Of a stretch of DNA of 64,000 nucleotides, positions 1-12,047 are shown one piece after another. Position 1 is the stretch's first letter. Every line of letters begins with the position of its first letter. Source of the stretch: Isoetes taiwanensis. Its lineage: Eukaryota; Streptophyta; Lycopodiopsida; Isoetales; Isoetaceae. The DNA lies in NCBI GenBank assembly GCA_021234155.1, contig JAJEKV010000680.1, forward strand, positions 54,955 through 118,954. The letters run 5' to 3'. A program made the position numbers and the translations under genes. The notes below the pieces were generated by a model. The model had not been told where the DNA came from. It searched no databases and was given only the letters and a program-made list of their open reading frames with translations.

Positions 1-350
1 CCTCGCTTGTGGGGTATGCAAGTACAAAATTTGCTATACTGTATAACAAGATTCGCAAAATACTATAAGATTTCAAGCGGAATACTATATGGTGTTGATT
101 TTGTACGTGCAAAATACAATTATGAGGGCTCAATTGCCCTACGTCACCCCCCGTGTGAATATGCACCCAAACCAAAGGGGGTTTAAGGGGGATTTTAATT
201 TAAATGTGTTGGACCCAATGGTTGCGTTAATTAATGTCAATGGTAGTTATGTGTTGGTTGTTAATGTCAATGGTTGTTATGTGTTGATTGTTATGTGTTG
301 GGAGATTTAATTTTTATATGTTGGATATTAATGGTTTGTGTTGCAAGAAA
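1..350 (+). repeat. Partial copy of an inverted-repeat (MITE-like) element
   Basis: This stretch matches, as reverse complement, the sequence running from about 56480 down to 56225. Shared blocks are the start (CCTCG.TTGTGGGGTAT), the AT-rich stretch with ATACTGTATAAC, and the arm CACCCAAACCAAAGGGGG followed by AATGGTTTGTGTTG. Only the loop and one arm lie inside the window; the other arm would be to the left. Between 220 and 300 the arm carries a local expansion of a GTTATGTGTTG / TTAATGTCAATGG unit that the 56-kb copy lacks. No coding capacity. The element class is inferred from structure only. Confidence 0.6.
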
Positions 351-420
351 ATTTTTTTGGCCCCTTCAGGGCCTTAGGGCCTTAGGGGTGACAAAAATTT
401 TAAAATTCAAACCAGAAAAA
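351..420. other. GGCCCC/AGGGCC palindromic junction
   Basis: A short block of GGCCCCTTCAGGGCCTTAGGGCCTTAGGGG beyond the inverted-repeat arm. The equivalent position at 56214 carries AAGGCCCCGAAGGGGCC. This is probably the outer terminus of the same repeat family. From 420 to 540 I see nothing further. Confidence 0.4.
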
Positions 421-542
421 AACTAGAATTCATTTGAGGCTTTCATCACCTGTAGCTTTTGAATTTCATCACAATAAAACAAATAGAACACAAGTAAAAG
501 TTACCATAAAGATAGAGCGGATTGATCCCATTATTCTGAAAG

Positions 543-776
543 TCATAAAGTTTGCAACACCCATACACAACCATTTTTCAACTGGAATTTAACAGCAGCC
601 TGGCCTCCATGGATTCTTGTGGTGAGAAACCAAAGTGGGAAACTTTTCTGCTTGTTAGCACAAGGATCTAGAAGCCTTGCAATTTGCTTAATAACTGCCT
701 CAAAATCAAAAAATGCATGGTAATTTTTTGCAACCTTCATTCGGAATGATCCATAAAACAATATCCAATAGCGCAA
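543..776 (-). pseudogene. Possible C-terminal exon of an unrecognised gene
   Basis: A 77-codon minus-strand frame with protein-like composition (aromatic, charged and hydrophobic residues mixed, e.g. the segment KNYHAFFDFEAVIKQIARLL). It ends with a stop at 543. I do not recognise the family. The first Met may not be a true start; the frame could be a terminal exon or a gene scrap carried with the repeats on either side. There is no promoter and no continuation that I can follow. It could also be a chance frame. Confidence 0.25.
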
Positions 777-1017
777 TCCTGTATTAATCAGCTGGTAGGA
801 TGTGAAAGCCTACCAAACCCGGCCGAAAAATTGCTGTTTTAGCATAGATAACTTAACCAAACATATCCATATCATACACTATCAAAAAGATCTCGGAGAG
901 AGCTTTCCAACGCAATAAAAATCATCTCAAACATAGCTCTGGATCAAAAGTTATAATAAGAAATGTGTTGTCGGCGGGGAAACTGCACTACATGCACCCT
1001 TCAAGCCCTTCATGTGC

Positions 1018-1195
1018 CCATTATGCACCACACACACAAAAAGAGGGCTTTTGTTGTGAGCCATTGGTTGTTGACTATCATGCACCACACGCACAAAAAG
1101 AGGACTTTTGTTGTGAGCCATTGGTTGTTGACCATTATGCACCACACGCACAAAAAAGGGCTTTTGTTGTGAGCCATTGGTTGTTAACCATTGGA
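1018..1195. repeat. Three tandem copies of a ~57-bp unit
   Basis: The unit CATTATGCACCACAC(A/G)CACAAAAAGAGG(G/A)CTTTTGTTGTGAGCCATTGGTTGTTGAC occurs three times head to tail (about 1018, 1077 and 1134), with a few substitutions. The open frames here on both strands are only translations of the repeat. No gene is supported between 780 and 1400. Confidence 0.9.
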
Positions 1196-1473
1196 AAAAA
1201 AAAGGCTAAAATCAATGGCTCAGAAGTGGTGCACTCTAGATGTACGCATTAGTACATCCATTTGAATACATCACGAAATCATAGGAAAACCTTAGTGAAA
1301 AGCGTACAAAAACACAAAGAAAACCCCCTATTATTATGCTACATATTGTAATCATCAGAGACAGGGAAGCGGGTTACGCTTCCTTGTGCTATGATTTTCT
1401 TTTTTTATGAAGCTTACTCTCTTTGATGTGTTTCTATGATGAAGCCTTCTGTGGAGTGCTGTCGGTCTATGGA

Positions 1474-1730
1474 TTTCTCGCGCTTAGCGCGAGAAGTTGA
1501 GATTCTATCGCTCTTCGTAAACGTAAGAGTAGGGTTGTTGAGGTCATAGTCGAGATCAACCCTTCGCGAGGACGGTAAGAGAGATGGAATATGAATTCTT
1601 GCGCTACACGCGAGAAGCCACATTCCATCTATTCTTAGCGTCCTGGATCCTTCGACTCGCGCTACGCGCAAAACGTAAAACATTGCTCTCAGAATTTATA
1701 GACTTGTCGTGCCACGCACGAGATGTTGGT
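1474..1730. repeat. Cluster of CG-rich palindromes upstream of gene copy A
   Basis: At least four short palindromic variants of the motif TCGCGC-TA-GCGCGA occur here: near 1478 (TCTCGCGCTTAGCGCGAGA), 1594 (TTGCGCTACACGCGAG), 1658 (ACTCGCGCTACGCGC) and 1708 (TCGTGCCACGCACGA). The same motif lies in both recognisable introns of gene copy A (near 2955, 2999 and 16406). The stretch ends in a pyrimidine-rich TTATTTTACAG, which looks like a splice acceptor, so it is probably intron or 5' leader of copy A. Confidence 0.7.
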
Positions 1731-2902
1731 CAAGTTGCTTAACACAGAAATACTTTAGCAATGTCTAACTTGATTATTTATTTTACAGCTTCCAAGAGAG
1801 CACTAGTTACATCAACTTCTGCACCATCAAAGAAACCCAGGAAGGACCCCAAGGTAGTACAAGAAGAGGCAGAGGAGATAGATCAAACTCTTTGCATAAA
1901 GCTAATTGATGGCGGCAGAGTCGTAACATGCGAGCTAAGTCATGACTTGCCGGAGACAGTATTTGTTGAGGGGTCTGAATGATATGTTACTGTGAGCAGG
2001 GCAGGCTCAAAGTATGACGTGGTCCTGCATTCAAGGGAGAACAAAGACACGGCTTTCAAAAAAGTAGGGTTGATCCTTTCATGCAAGGAGCTTGATGACC
2101 ACGTCTGTGTCTTCATCATAGAGAAGACCATAAAGAGGAATCTCAGCATTTCCAAATACAAAGCAAGTATAGATGGATTCAGGCCAGATAAGACAGCAGA
2201 CGGTGTTACAAAGTATGGTTGGCCCATTGAAGGCTCACACCATACAATTCGTTCTGTATGTGAAGGAGTATCTGTAGTCCTACAAAGTTTGCAGAAGAAA
2301 CCATCTTCAAGCTTCTACATATCTGATTTTGGTGGTAGTGGCGATGCACTTGAGTCAGAAACTTTTCCCCCAGTAGCTTTGCCAAAGCCAGTGAAGGAAA
2401 CGGATATTGAAAAGAAATCAAGGGTTGATGATGTAGACAAGCTTATGAAATTCAAGCAATGGTATCCACTTGGTTTGGATGTCACAAAAAGGATAGCTAT
2501 TGACAAGCTGATAAGATCTCCTAGAGCATCTTTCATATCTAGGATCTTTGATCCCAAACATGCCCTGAGGATACAGAAGTCCATGGTTGAACACCCCACC
2601 ACAGTACCAAATCCAGCTGATGTTCTACCATGGGACTCAGTCAATGACAAGCCATACCCATGGAAGGCATGGGATGACCTAAGGAAGAGCGACACGGTGC
2701 GCTACATTGTCATTGACGGCCAGCACTCAATTGAGGCAGCGATGGTGCTTATAGAGAAAATGGATAAGATAGGTGCCAAGGAGTACAGAGAGCACTTCAG
2801 TTACAGGCAATGTCGAATCCTTAGTCATTACACGCCTCAACTTGCACTGACTACAATAAGTGCAGACTTGAACACAACTGCAAGGGTGGTACAATACAAC
2901 TC

Positions 2903-3060
2903 GTAAGTGCCTTTGTTTCTTATTTGGTCTGCAGCCCAACATTGGTCTGCAATCTCGCGCGTAGCGCGACTAAGCTTTTTACTTTCTCTATTCGGAATGC
3001 TCGCGCTACGCGCGAAATGGAGATCTATATGGTACTAATGGTTTTATATTCTTATCTCAG
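2903..3060 (+). other. Intron of copy A with paired CG-rich palindromes
   Basis: Donor TC|GTAAGTGC at 2903, acceptor CTTATCTCAG at 3060. Removing 158 bases continues the protein frame (...VVQYNS + PYPMQLRQARNQW). The intron contains TCTCGCGCGTAGCGCGACT near 2954 and GCTCGCGCTACGCGCGAA near 2999, two inverted forms of one palindrome in otherwise AT-rich sequence. Confidence 0.75.
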
Positions 3061-4619
3061 ACCATATCCCATGCAATTGAGGCAAGCTAGAAATCAATGG
3101 ATTGAGCTTGACCGTCCAATTTCAAAAAGAAAGAAGCAGGGGGGAAGAAAGACAACTCTTACGACGAAATGATTAAGATGATTACCAAGGTCATCATACA
3201 AAAAAAAGAAGGATGTTGCAGAGGAGGAAGAGGAAACTGGCACCAAAAAGAAGTAGTCCAAGGAAGGCCCATCAGAGTGTTCAGTCCTGATCATGTGTGG
3301 GACAAATGGAATGAGGTGTGGAACAAGTGGACAGTAGGAGAGCTTGTAGGAAAAGCAGGGAAACCTGAGAAAGGATCCCTTGAAGATTTTACAGTTACAG
3401 ACTTGAGGAGTGCACAGGGGTTAAGGGAAGAAGAAATTCTCAAGGTGCTCCAGTCTGTTATAGATGGACAAGTCTTTGTGAAGAAGGTCTCAAAAATCAA
3501 AGATGTACCATCCTTTCCAGAGGTCTGCAAGTCCATGGAAGACCTCTGTGTCATGAGGGAGGCCATCTCAAAAGAGCTCTTTGAGATGTCTGGAATACAA
3601 AACCTATCTGAGCAAGGTATCTTGGACATGATGAAAATAACAGATGAAGACCTGCTCAGGTACTCGAAGTGGTCGCCTGGATTTATTCAAGCATATAAAT
3701 CCAGGAACAAGGAAAAACCAGCCCATCTGCCATCAAAGGTCCGTGTGGAGTTGAGGTGCAGAGTCAGTGGGGACTTGGACATTCCTGAGACTGTATCAGA
3801 AACCTACATGGTGAAGTCCTGTCAGGGTTCTCTGGTTGTTGCCACCCAGACTATTCCAAAGACAGCTTCATTGTTTGTGGTGGGACTGTCGGACATACCC
3901 TCAGGATATAGACTACTACATCTCTATGCTCTCAAATTGTCTCAAGCAGACCACCCAAGAGTACATCACACTTGTGTTCCTGTCTGAACCTGCATAGGAA
4001 TATCCAAAGATCTTGCAGGCCACCACTCAGATAGAGGCCAATACGAGTGTGTGCCACGGGGTGTTGGTAGATGGAACGCCTGCTAAGAACAGTTACGTCA
4101 CTCATGGCATAACAATGATCACTTACGTGATCATAAATAAAGTAGAGGATGCGGTTTACGAGGCACACAAGTATGGTCGCCAAAAGCTTCCTGAGCCGAT
4201 ACTCAAATTTACAGAGAAGAAGAGCTTGGATAATTACCTCTGGACCGATGAGCTTACCCCTAACCTGACCACTGAGGAATGTGAGAAGGAATTAGAGTAC
4301 AAACAGATTGGCCTGAAGGGAGGTGCAGTGAACAAGTGCAAACTAAGCTCGAACTTAGCTTTCTACCTGTGGATACGTTTGTGCCCAAGGGAGGCTTAGT
4401 CTGTGACTACTTTGTCAATGGTAGGGTTGGGCGTGAAGCTTTAGCCAATGGCTAAGCTGGGTGGCCACTGAGCAGCAGAAAGAGTTTCTGGAGCTGTATT
4501 ATCTTGATGTGGAGAAGCATCATCTGACATATCAAGGGAAGCAAGCACAGAGGGAGAATCGGCAAGGTCAAAACGATGCAAAGAGGGAGAGAAAGAAGAA
4601 GGAGGCAGAGCAAGAGTCT

Positions 4620-4624
4620 GAGGA
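4620..4624. repeat. Target-site duplication, left copy (GAGGA)
   Basis: GAGGA directly precedes the LTR start TGTGACG and recurs directly after the LTR end at 16053-16057. Removing the element plus one copy restores an uninterrupted acidic reading frame (ES-EEED-AG) that matches the empty site in copy B near 26370. Confidence 0.93.
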
Positions 4625-6302
4625 TGTGACGTCCCCTACTCATATACGGTGCCCGCACCGTGTACAAACAGGAGTTCATCCCCCATACCAGCTCCATACT
4701 GATACAGGGCCCTCCACGTATCACTGCAACCTTGAAGAGTTCCAGTGGGAAGAATGAAGGGGTCATTTTCCCTGTCTCCCTCAGGGCCTACCTAGCTGCG
4801 GAAGCGTAAACATACATGTCAGTAGTACATACATCAACATCATATGACCATCACGAAGAATGGTCCTTCACATATCTGCATAGACAAAGATCAGCACATC
4901 ACATAGGGAATCCTACCCAAGGCTCAGACACAGGGATGGACTGACAAGCTTGGGTCTCCAGAGTTCATTGCAGACAGAATTCATGGCAATGGATTTGGCT
5001 GGCATAAGAACATGGCATTGGGTTGTTCACTCCATCCGCCCCTCCTGTGCACACTTTGCAGAGTAGGTTGAAAAGTGTTGGGACCTGACTGTAGCCCGCC
5101 TGATGCATGGCCCAGGGGGCTATATCCCGGGTTACATCTCCCAGTTCGATAGGGCGGTAGGGATCTCTCCCTCCGAGAGATCTACATCTTTGACTCAAGG
5201 TGACTAGAGGGCCCTTGCCCTTATTCAAGCTGGACCTTTGGAAGGTGAACCCCACCCCACGGGTGTCGAGCCCATGCCTTGCCCGCTTTTCGGTGGCAAG
5301 CCATTAGACCTAGTCACAATGATCCCGGTAGCACTAACACACCACAGGGGATGGTTCAAGAGTCGAGAACATGAATCTCCTTCTTAGCCGATCGGCCCCT
5401 TCACCCCACAAACGGGTGTGGTTCTTGTACCAGGCGAATCTATAGTGTGCTAGAGAGGCTAATCTAGGAGCATCTACTACCAAGCTTTAGGTCTCTACCC
5501 TCCTTCCCAATACAAAGGAGTTCATAGAGATACATCATCCATATACATCACAGAAGAACTAAAGAACAAGATCTAATCTATATCATAGAGTTAGGTTCTT
5601 TAGTTAGAGTCTGGTATCTAGAGATCTAGAAGGCTGCTATGGGCAATTTAATAGGCTAAACCTACTGATTCAATGACTAAAAGAGGGTTTAAGCTATTAA
5701 ATTGCCTAAATACCCCGATCCTTGAGTTCCTCCTCGACTGAGTTCGACCATCTGCTGAAATGCTTTCGAATCAAGGAAAACTAACGATGCAGTTCTCTCA
5801 GCCCAGTGCAGGGGAGGCGGTTTTAGCTCTTGAGGCAGCCAAAACAGAGCTCTAAAACCCTAAAAACGAAAATGGGCAAGTTAGGGCTCTCCCCCTTAAA
5901 TAGACAAGGGGGTTGGGCTAGGGTTTCCAATTATCCCCTTTAGGCATGTGGGATAATTGGGAATGGGCCCACTTGCCTTTAATGACTATGTGGCCAACAA
6001 GTGCCCACATGGAAAGGTGTGCCCATATTAATGTGCATATTGGCAAATGTGCACATTAATTGCACACTTGGGTATGGCCCACTTGGCACCAAGTGTCCAC
6101 ATGGGAAAATGTGCACCTAGATAAATGTGCACATGGTTAAATGTGCACATTAATTAATGCACACTCCTTGCGGAGTTGCCCCTAGGGGCTACCCACTTGG
6201 CTGCGTCGCATGTGACCGTCGGTCGGGATGGCGTGTGCGGCGTGGCCGGGCGTCTGCGATTATGCGATCACGGGACCGTATCTTTGTCTTTGGAACGTCA
6301 CA
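4625..6302 (-). repeat. Left LTR (3' LTR of the element)
   Basis: Runs TGTGACGTCCCCTACTC ... GGAACGTCACA, 1678 bp. It aligns along its whole length with 14384-16052, including the block TTAGGTTCTTTAGTTAGAG and the terminal cluster of GTGCACAT repeats (about 6000-6160). Differences are mainly small indels and a divergent 40-bp block before the terminal GGACCGTAT. Confidence 0.93.
5990..6165. repeat. GTGCACAT-rich block inside the LTR
   Basis: Many short direct and inverted copies of ATGTGCACAT / TGGCCCACTTGG / AAGTG(C)CCACATGG within 175 bp. An identical block occurs in the right LTR (15750-15915). Such LTR subrepeats often carry regulatory sites; no specific factor site is claimed. Confidence 0.6.
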
Positions 6303-6315
6303 TTCTCCCCACCTT
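6303..6315 (-). promoter_or_regulatory. Polypurine tract (plus-strand priming site)
   Basis: On the minus strand this reads AAGGTGGGGAGAA and directly abuts the LTR start TGTGACG, the standard position for the PPT. It fixes the orientation of the element as leftward. Confidence 0.88.
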
Positions 6316-6432
6316 GAAATGATCGTCCATAAACATCATTGGGTCTCCCCACCTTGGAATCTTCCTAAACGCAATCAACCCCGATGCATACGATATACTA
6401 CTATAATACTTACACATTTATTAAGATTACCT

Positions 6433-6920
6433 TAAGGTAATATTTTTAAAACATTATTACGCCCTTACATTATCAACTAACTTGTCAATTCGTAACTTCT
6501 ATTAAACAAGGTACTTATTAGTCTCCGTTATCACAACATTTAGTTTATCACAATTTAACACTTTCATATACAATTATTATTTAAGGTACTCTTCATTCCT
6601 TGCAACACATTCTAACAAAATTTGTGTTGCAAGTCTTCGCACCTTAAAATCCTGCATTAATTTTACAATATCTATAATTACATACCTACTATCTTAATTA
6701 TTAGAATTACTCTAAGGTAATGTTTAAGACATTACTGTACTATTTCATTATCCAATTAACTTATCACTTCATAACTTAATCCACGCAAGGTAATTATTAA
6801 TCTTACTTAATACAACATTTAAGTTTATCAAAGTTTATCAATTTCATACAAAATTTACACTTCTAAGGTACTCTTCATTCCTTGCAACACATTATAACAA
6901 AATTTGTGTTTGCAAAGCCG
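6433..6920. repeat. Diverged tandem duplication (~282-bp period)
   Basis: Blocks 6433-6640 and 6715-6920 share AAGGTAAT(A/G)TTT, CTAACTTGTCA/TTAACTTATCA, ACAACATTTA(A)GTTTATCA and AAGGTACTCTTCATTCCTTGCAACACATT.TAACAAAATTTGTGTT in the same order. It lies just inside the left LTR, within the element's 3' untranslated part. Confidence 0.75.
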
Positions 6921-8990
6921 TAGATTCGACCTCCTTGCCCTCCGAGCTCTATTGGCCTGCTTGATCGACACTACCTATTATTAATTATTAATAAAATTTT
7001 GGTTATATGGTGACCACCCCCACCTATCTACATGGATGCATGGCTAATCTCCCGTGAGGAAGAGGGTGAATCTTCCATTATGGCGTGGAGAGGCAGCCCT
7101 ATATGCCTATATGCCGCTCATGCCTACACCCTAGTTGCCCAGTGGAGGATAGGTCCTTCCGTATATGGGGCGTGAAGGCCAGATTCCTCCTATCAAAGCA
7201 TATATGGGGCTAGAGGTGCTTTTCCTATCAATGCATTCCTCAATGACCTCCTTTCTCTCGAGGTCGTCTACTTCCGTGGAACGGAAGTAGACTTCTAATC
7301 TACCTTCCACTCATCCAAGCGGAAACGCGGTCATGCCTACATTGACATTACACCACGCCCTAGAGATCACCGTAGTGGTCTCATCATCGGTAACAACGCA
7401 TGTAACCCATACCTAGCATAGGTTGCATGCGCAGATTAATCTTAACTACACATAGAATTAATCTACACAATTCGACATGCCTGAGCCGATTTTTACTGGC
7501 TCCTTTAATGCATGTGATTAACATAATTACCCCAAGGTAATATTTATGAATTAACATTATCATAGTATCGGATACATTACTTCCGATAGTACAATTATAT
7601 TTACTCCAAGCTTTGCAATATTTGACCACTTTTAGATCGCGATTATTTAAACAATAACCCTGATTTAGACCTATTGTTACATAGACAAGGTTTTGAATTA
7701 TCATACACAAGAATTAGATGTGCTTCTTATTCTCTTTCTTGGGTCCTGCATTACCCTTGGAAGTATCTCCCTAAGATATACTTAAGTATATCCGAATTCT
7801 ATTTTCTGTTTATATTTATAAGGACCCCGAGGTCATATAGCTATCCTTGGAAGGAATTGCATGGTTGCGAAGGATTAATTAACATGCTACCTCACATTAT
7901 CATTGTTAGTTAACTTATTTCTCTATGATACATATACGTACAACAATTTCTATCCAGTTATTAGGATCTATATTTAACTTATCAATAAGACACATTAAAG
8001 CTTATAATACATGCGCACACCTTACCTAAAGCTAGAACGCATCCACCCATTGAGCCGGCGTCGAGTAGTTTGGAGATGACTTGGTCGTTGCATTGCTCCC
8101 ATGGTTTTGCTCCACTTCGTTGGTGTAGATAGCTACTACGTCGGTCTCGCACGTTGAAGGCCTCCTGAGCTATCTATCTATCTATCTTACGCTCTATTCG
8201 CTTCGGCCATTGCCGGAGTGAACTCTATTCTACAGGTCAGTCAATTCGATGCAAGTACGTTCAATCATAAGATTGAGCTCTCCCACTTTCTTCGAAAAGA
8301 AAATGGTCCTGCACCCCTTCAATGACATTGTACACAACGTCATATCTACTCTCTCCCCTTAAGAGGCTATACGCTTCTTACTTAGTGCATTACTTTACTA
8401 GCCTTATATAACATATATAACCATCTAAGATGGATGCACATATTATGTTATCATTTATTTCAGTATAGTTATGGGTTACTTACTTAGTTAGAACGATTCT
8501 AAACCACAAGGTTTTGTCATGACGACAATTCCTTTTGTCTCAAAAGACTATTTGATTACTATAATTCTTATTTTAGATGTGCCTTACATGTACTATTCTT
8601 TTATATTCTAGAGATTCCCCCTTTCTTAGTTAGTTAAACTCTTGGAATATTCCTACCAATCGAATTGATGTCATCGTAACAAGTTGGCCGGACTTGCTAG
8701 ATTACTTCTTTTCTTTCGGTTGGATTATTCTTTTGGAGGTACTAGATTTATACATGGTCAACAATTATCCTAGTAATGATTCCTTCTTAGCGAGGAGATC
8801 AATCTCACCAAGTGGTTTCAATACGTTGGATGGCTGTTAACTATCGTGTATAATTATAGTTACTCCTATGCATTTCCTTCCCAATCTTGACGCTTAGCTC
8901 AATATTGGGGTGATCCTTTCAGCGAGAATATCTGGAAATGCCTTCTAATCCTAATATGGATGTTACCATCCATACATTTAACCTACTAGG
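6921..8990 (-). other. AT-rich non-coding interior of the LTR element
   Basis: No frame longer than 108 codons on the element strand and no recognisable domain. A (TATC)n microsatellite occurs near 8172. The 7384-7710 minus-strand frame is Ile/Tyr-rich without protein-family signal. This appears to be untranslated filler between the coding-like middle and the PPT. Confidence 0.5.
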
Positions 8991-9004
8991 CCCCATGGCC
9001 TTAG

Positions 9005-10240
9005 ATGCTTGAGCTTGCTAGAAGCTCATCCACTCGTTGCCTGCTTGAAGCAGCAAGGTAGCGTTCTCCCGAGTCGCTCGATACTTCAGTCTCCTTGACG
9101 GTGGCTCCCCTTTGACGTAGAGGTTGACTTTGTTCGTTAGAAGCCTCTCATTGCTGGTGGCTTGATGGTGTAGTTGATCACTTGAAATCTTCCATGCCGC
9201 TTTTCAAAAGCCTGAAGGTGGCGTCGTTGAAAAAGATCTTTCATCTTGAACTCTTTGTCTTGGCAGCTAAAGGATGACTCTGTATTTGATATTGTTTCTT
9301 CGACTCCATCGACGTCTCATACGTCAAGTCCTCTTGTCGTTATCGTTGAGGATGTTGATTGCTGCACCCCTGCAAATTGCCTGACATCTCTTCCTTTGAT
9401 CTGTTACGCTATGGGAGGGAAGGAATAATAGGGGAACTATACATGCAAAATATATAGCTTACATAATTACAATTACTACTAGAGCTATTAGGTCCCCCTT
9501 GTGCCTCCCTTCGAGTTGCACACCTACTCCTTTGCAATGTCATCGGTGTTCCTCCCGGTGCAATGGTGTTGACGATCTATATCCTCCTATTTGTACGTCA
9601 GCTCGTACTCCAAGGTAACTTGTTGATATACTTGGGCCCTCCGATGTTTGTCAGCTATGGCACAACACGCTTTGCTGGTCGTTCATGCTCCGACATTTCG
9701 GTCTGCTTCCTGATCCTGATCTTGGGCTGTAATTGTTCCTCCTTCATGATACTTGAAGCTATTTGGAGGCGTCTCTTGAGGTTGTGCGTGATTGCTTTGG
9801 CTATACTCCTCTGGAGTTGTTCTCTTCTGCAGTTGTTCTTTGAATCGTCCATCCTTGGGTTCACCAAGTTGCATGCAAGTCCGCGTGCAAGTCATTGGCT
9901 TGCCTCGCCTAGTTGCTTCTCCATCGAGCTTCCAAACTTCCTTGTTTGATCCCCTCGATCACATGGCTTGGGCGTTGTCGCGTTCCGCAGTGCTATGCCG
10001 TCTTCTTGTCTTGAGGTACCTTCCGGTGGCTTTGATTGTGCTCGTCGGTTTTGATCCTCCTTTGCCTCTAGGGGCTCGTGGAAGAAGTCGGTTGCTAGCA
10101 CTTCTCCGGCTTTCGGTTCGACCTTTGTCCCTCTATGCACAGCCGGTCTCTGCGGCAAGTAAGGCATCATGGCTCTCCTCCCCTGGCGGCTATGTTGCCG
10201 GGGTGATGGATCCTTATATCGCACGGCTTGACCCTTGAGT
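9005..10240 (-). pseudogene. Coding-like remnants in the retrotransposon interior
   Basis: Reading leftward, the minus strand shows hydrophilic, charged segments in shifting frames: 10224-9892 (Pro/Lys/Glu/Arg-rich), 9895-9655 (Gln/Glu/Lys-rich), and around 9240-9005 a segment with NLYVKGEPPSRRLKYRATR. No CCHC knuckle, protease triad or RT motif is visible. They may derive from a gag-like protein or a captured gene; the plus-strand frames here are shadows. Low confidence in any specific product. Confidence 0.3.
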
Positions 10241-11510
10241 TGAAGAAGTACCTGCCTTAGATATACTCTTGTCGTTGAATAGCCTGGCTATTATCTTGAA
10301 CTCTCTTTTTGCCGAAGGTGCTTCAGTTGCTATCCTTGTCGTTAAGGTGTCGAATGCTTCTACCTCGGGCGTTTGACGTGCCACATGTCGGAGATATGAT
10401 CGGCTTCTTCTCTTCTAACTACTGGTAGGAGTACCTGACGAAGCCATCACTAGTTGTTGAAGGCATATCTCCTCGTCGCAGTGCCTTTCGTAAGTGCATC
10501 TCCATCTAATACACGTGTCATAGCGCATCACCCTATATTACCACAAGGTGGAATTATGGTCGTCGCGATGTTGCCTTCTTAGTTGGCTCGTTGATGTCAG
10601 GGCGTTCCTCCTTCTATTGTTGAGGCCACTCGTGTCATAAGTTCGTCAACTGTTGCCACTGCTACAAGAGGTAGTGTTGCGCCCTGACGATGTCCTGGTG
10701 TCGCGTTGATGATCTTCACATGATCGGTGTTGTCTCTTATCCTGACATTGTGCTGGACGAGCGGTCTTCTACTTGAGGGCACTTCCCGAAGTGTTTGGAG
10801 TCGAAGGTTTGCTTGGCCTCTGGTCGTTCTCCCTCGTACTTGCTCTTCCCTTTTGATCTTGGGCTATAGTTGTGCTTCCTTGCTTCCTCCTTTGGTAGTC
10901 GAAGTGAAGGAGCTTGCTGATCTCTGGCTAAAAACCGTAAAACATGACTTTAAACTCATGTTTCTCCACTATATCTGTGAGCACCCGAGATATACAATAG
11001 ACATATACGCATTTACATTGGGATTTTTAATTCATCCACTTTTTCAAAACAACTACGAAGATCTACTTAAATGTTTATACTCCTTTAGGGTTTCCCCTCC
11101 TCCTAAAGTGTTTGATTCTTCGGTTTTGCTGCATCTTCTTCGTTCTGGTTGACTCCGGGATTCCTTGAGATGCTGCTATTATTGTTGAGCTTCATGTCTG
11201 ATCCAAGCTCGTCACGCCAAGTTGCGAAGAGTGTTCGTCGATGTGATCCGTTGAAAAAGATGCTCCTCCTTAATTTGTATGTCCGTTGTAAGGAATGTGG
11301 TGACCGCTCAACTCCCTACATGCGGTGTGTCGTTGCAAGGTTGCCGATGTGCGGTGCCGTTGATCGCTTGACTAGGATCACCTGGCTGTTGCAGTCGGGC
11401 ATTCTTGAATGTCTTTGAACTCGAGAGATGTGATCGGTAGGCGGTGCATTGTGATTCCTCCGGCGGGTTGAATTTCCCGAGTCACGACTCACATTTGTTT
11501 GGGCTTTGCT

Positions 11511-12047
11511 TCATTCTGAGGTGCCTCTCCTATGCCTGGAAGTGTGGTCATCTCCATTGCCCCCACCATGGGTCCTATCCATTCGAGTCTCGCACTCCTT
11601 GGCTGACGTAGTAAAGTCGTCCTTCCTTTGTTCTAGATGTTTCTGGGTCAGGAATTCTTGTTCGAGCGGAATATTCTCCTCCTTGATCTTGCCCCTAATG
11701 CTGATATAGGCCTTCAAGTTGGAGATGTTCCTTCCCTGATATGCGTCTCCTCCCCTCGTGGTCTCCTGCCGGTGCAAGGGAGCTGGAAGCTCATCTTGGT
11801 CAGCCTTAGGTGCTTTGTGGTTGCCTAGCTTGGTTGCTCCTTTTGTTGACGTTGCATGACATTCGCTTGAGTTGCTGGGCTGCAAGGTCATGGTGGTCTT
11901 CCCTCCGGTTTCTATACGCTCCTGTGTCGCCATGACTTCTCTCCCCGACGGAAGATTATGCCCTCTGGCTCTAGCTCGTGATGCTAACGCGGCATCGATG
12001 TCTAACGTCTTCCTGCACCTGTATTTTGCTGCCTTGCGTTCTTCCAT
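11511..12047 (-). CDS. Hypothetical 178-aa basic protein in the retrotransposon
   Basis: The longest frame on the element strand. It starts with MEERKAAKYRCRKTLDIDAALA and is rich in Arg, Lys, Glu, Thr, Gly and His, with a C-terminal Gly/His/Arg-rich tail. No Cys-knuckle, coiled coil or membrane segment is evident and I recognise no family. Its place between PBS and middle would suit a gag-like reading frame, but there is no direct sign of nucleocapsid function. It may equally be a fortuitous frame in GC-richer sequence. Confidence 0.3.
   Translation of the reverse strand: MEERKAAKYRCRKTLDIDAALASRARARGHNLPSGREVMATQERIETGGKTTMTLQPSNSSECHATSTKGATKLGNHKAPKADQDELPAPLHRQETTRGGDAYQGRNISNLKAYISIRGKIKEENIPLEQEFLTQKHLEQRKDDFTTSAKECETRMDRTHGGGNGDDHTSRHRRGTSE

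Larger units (their letters stand above)
1789..4624 (+). pseudogene. ParB-like/HAD multidomain gene, copy A, 5' part (interrupted)
   Basis: The coding part seems to start after an acceptor (TTATTTTACAG) at 1788; the first exon is not identified. One frame runs from 1789 to 2902 with a single in-frame TGA at 1980. Around 2500-2900 it contains a ParB/DGQHR-like region: a 'IDKLIRSPRASF' strand-helix, 'TTVPNPADVLPW', and the signature YIVIDGQHSIEAAM. In ParB-like folds the DGQHR motif lies in a nucleotide- or DNA-acting pocket; here the Arg is Ser. A GT-AG intron (2903-3060) follows. Downstream the frame shifts in a G-run near 3137 and again near 3185-3260 and 3950-4010. The middle region (3280-4440) has no family I recognise, and a Lys/Glu-rich linker (4461-4624) leads into the LTR insertion. 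Copy B (25440-27540) preserves the same order from about 3405 on. The role is unknown; DNA processing is only an inference from the ParB-like motif. Confidence 0.75.

Noticed and set aside
1018-1195. CRISPR-like array
   Set aside because: The units are contiguous tandem copies without unique spacers, in a eukaryotic context.
963-1252. Overlapping open frames of 69-95 codons on both strands
   Set aside because: They are translations of the 57-bp tandem repeat (HAPHAQKE..., HHTHKKR...), open in several frames at once.
1789-2902. Bacterial contamination, because of the ParB-like motif
   Set aside because: The gene has GT-AG introns, sits next to plant-type retroelements and is joined to a plant-type DLNG HAD domain.
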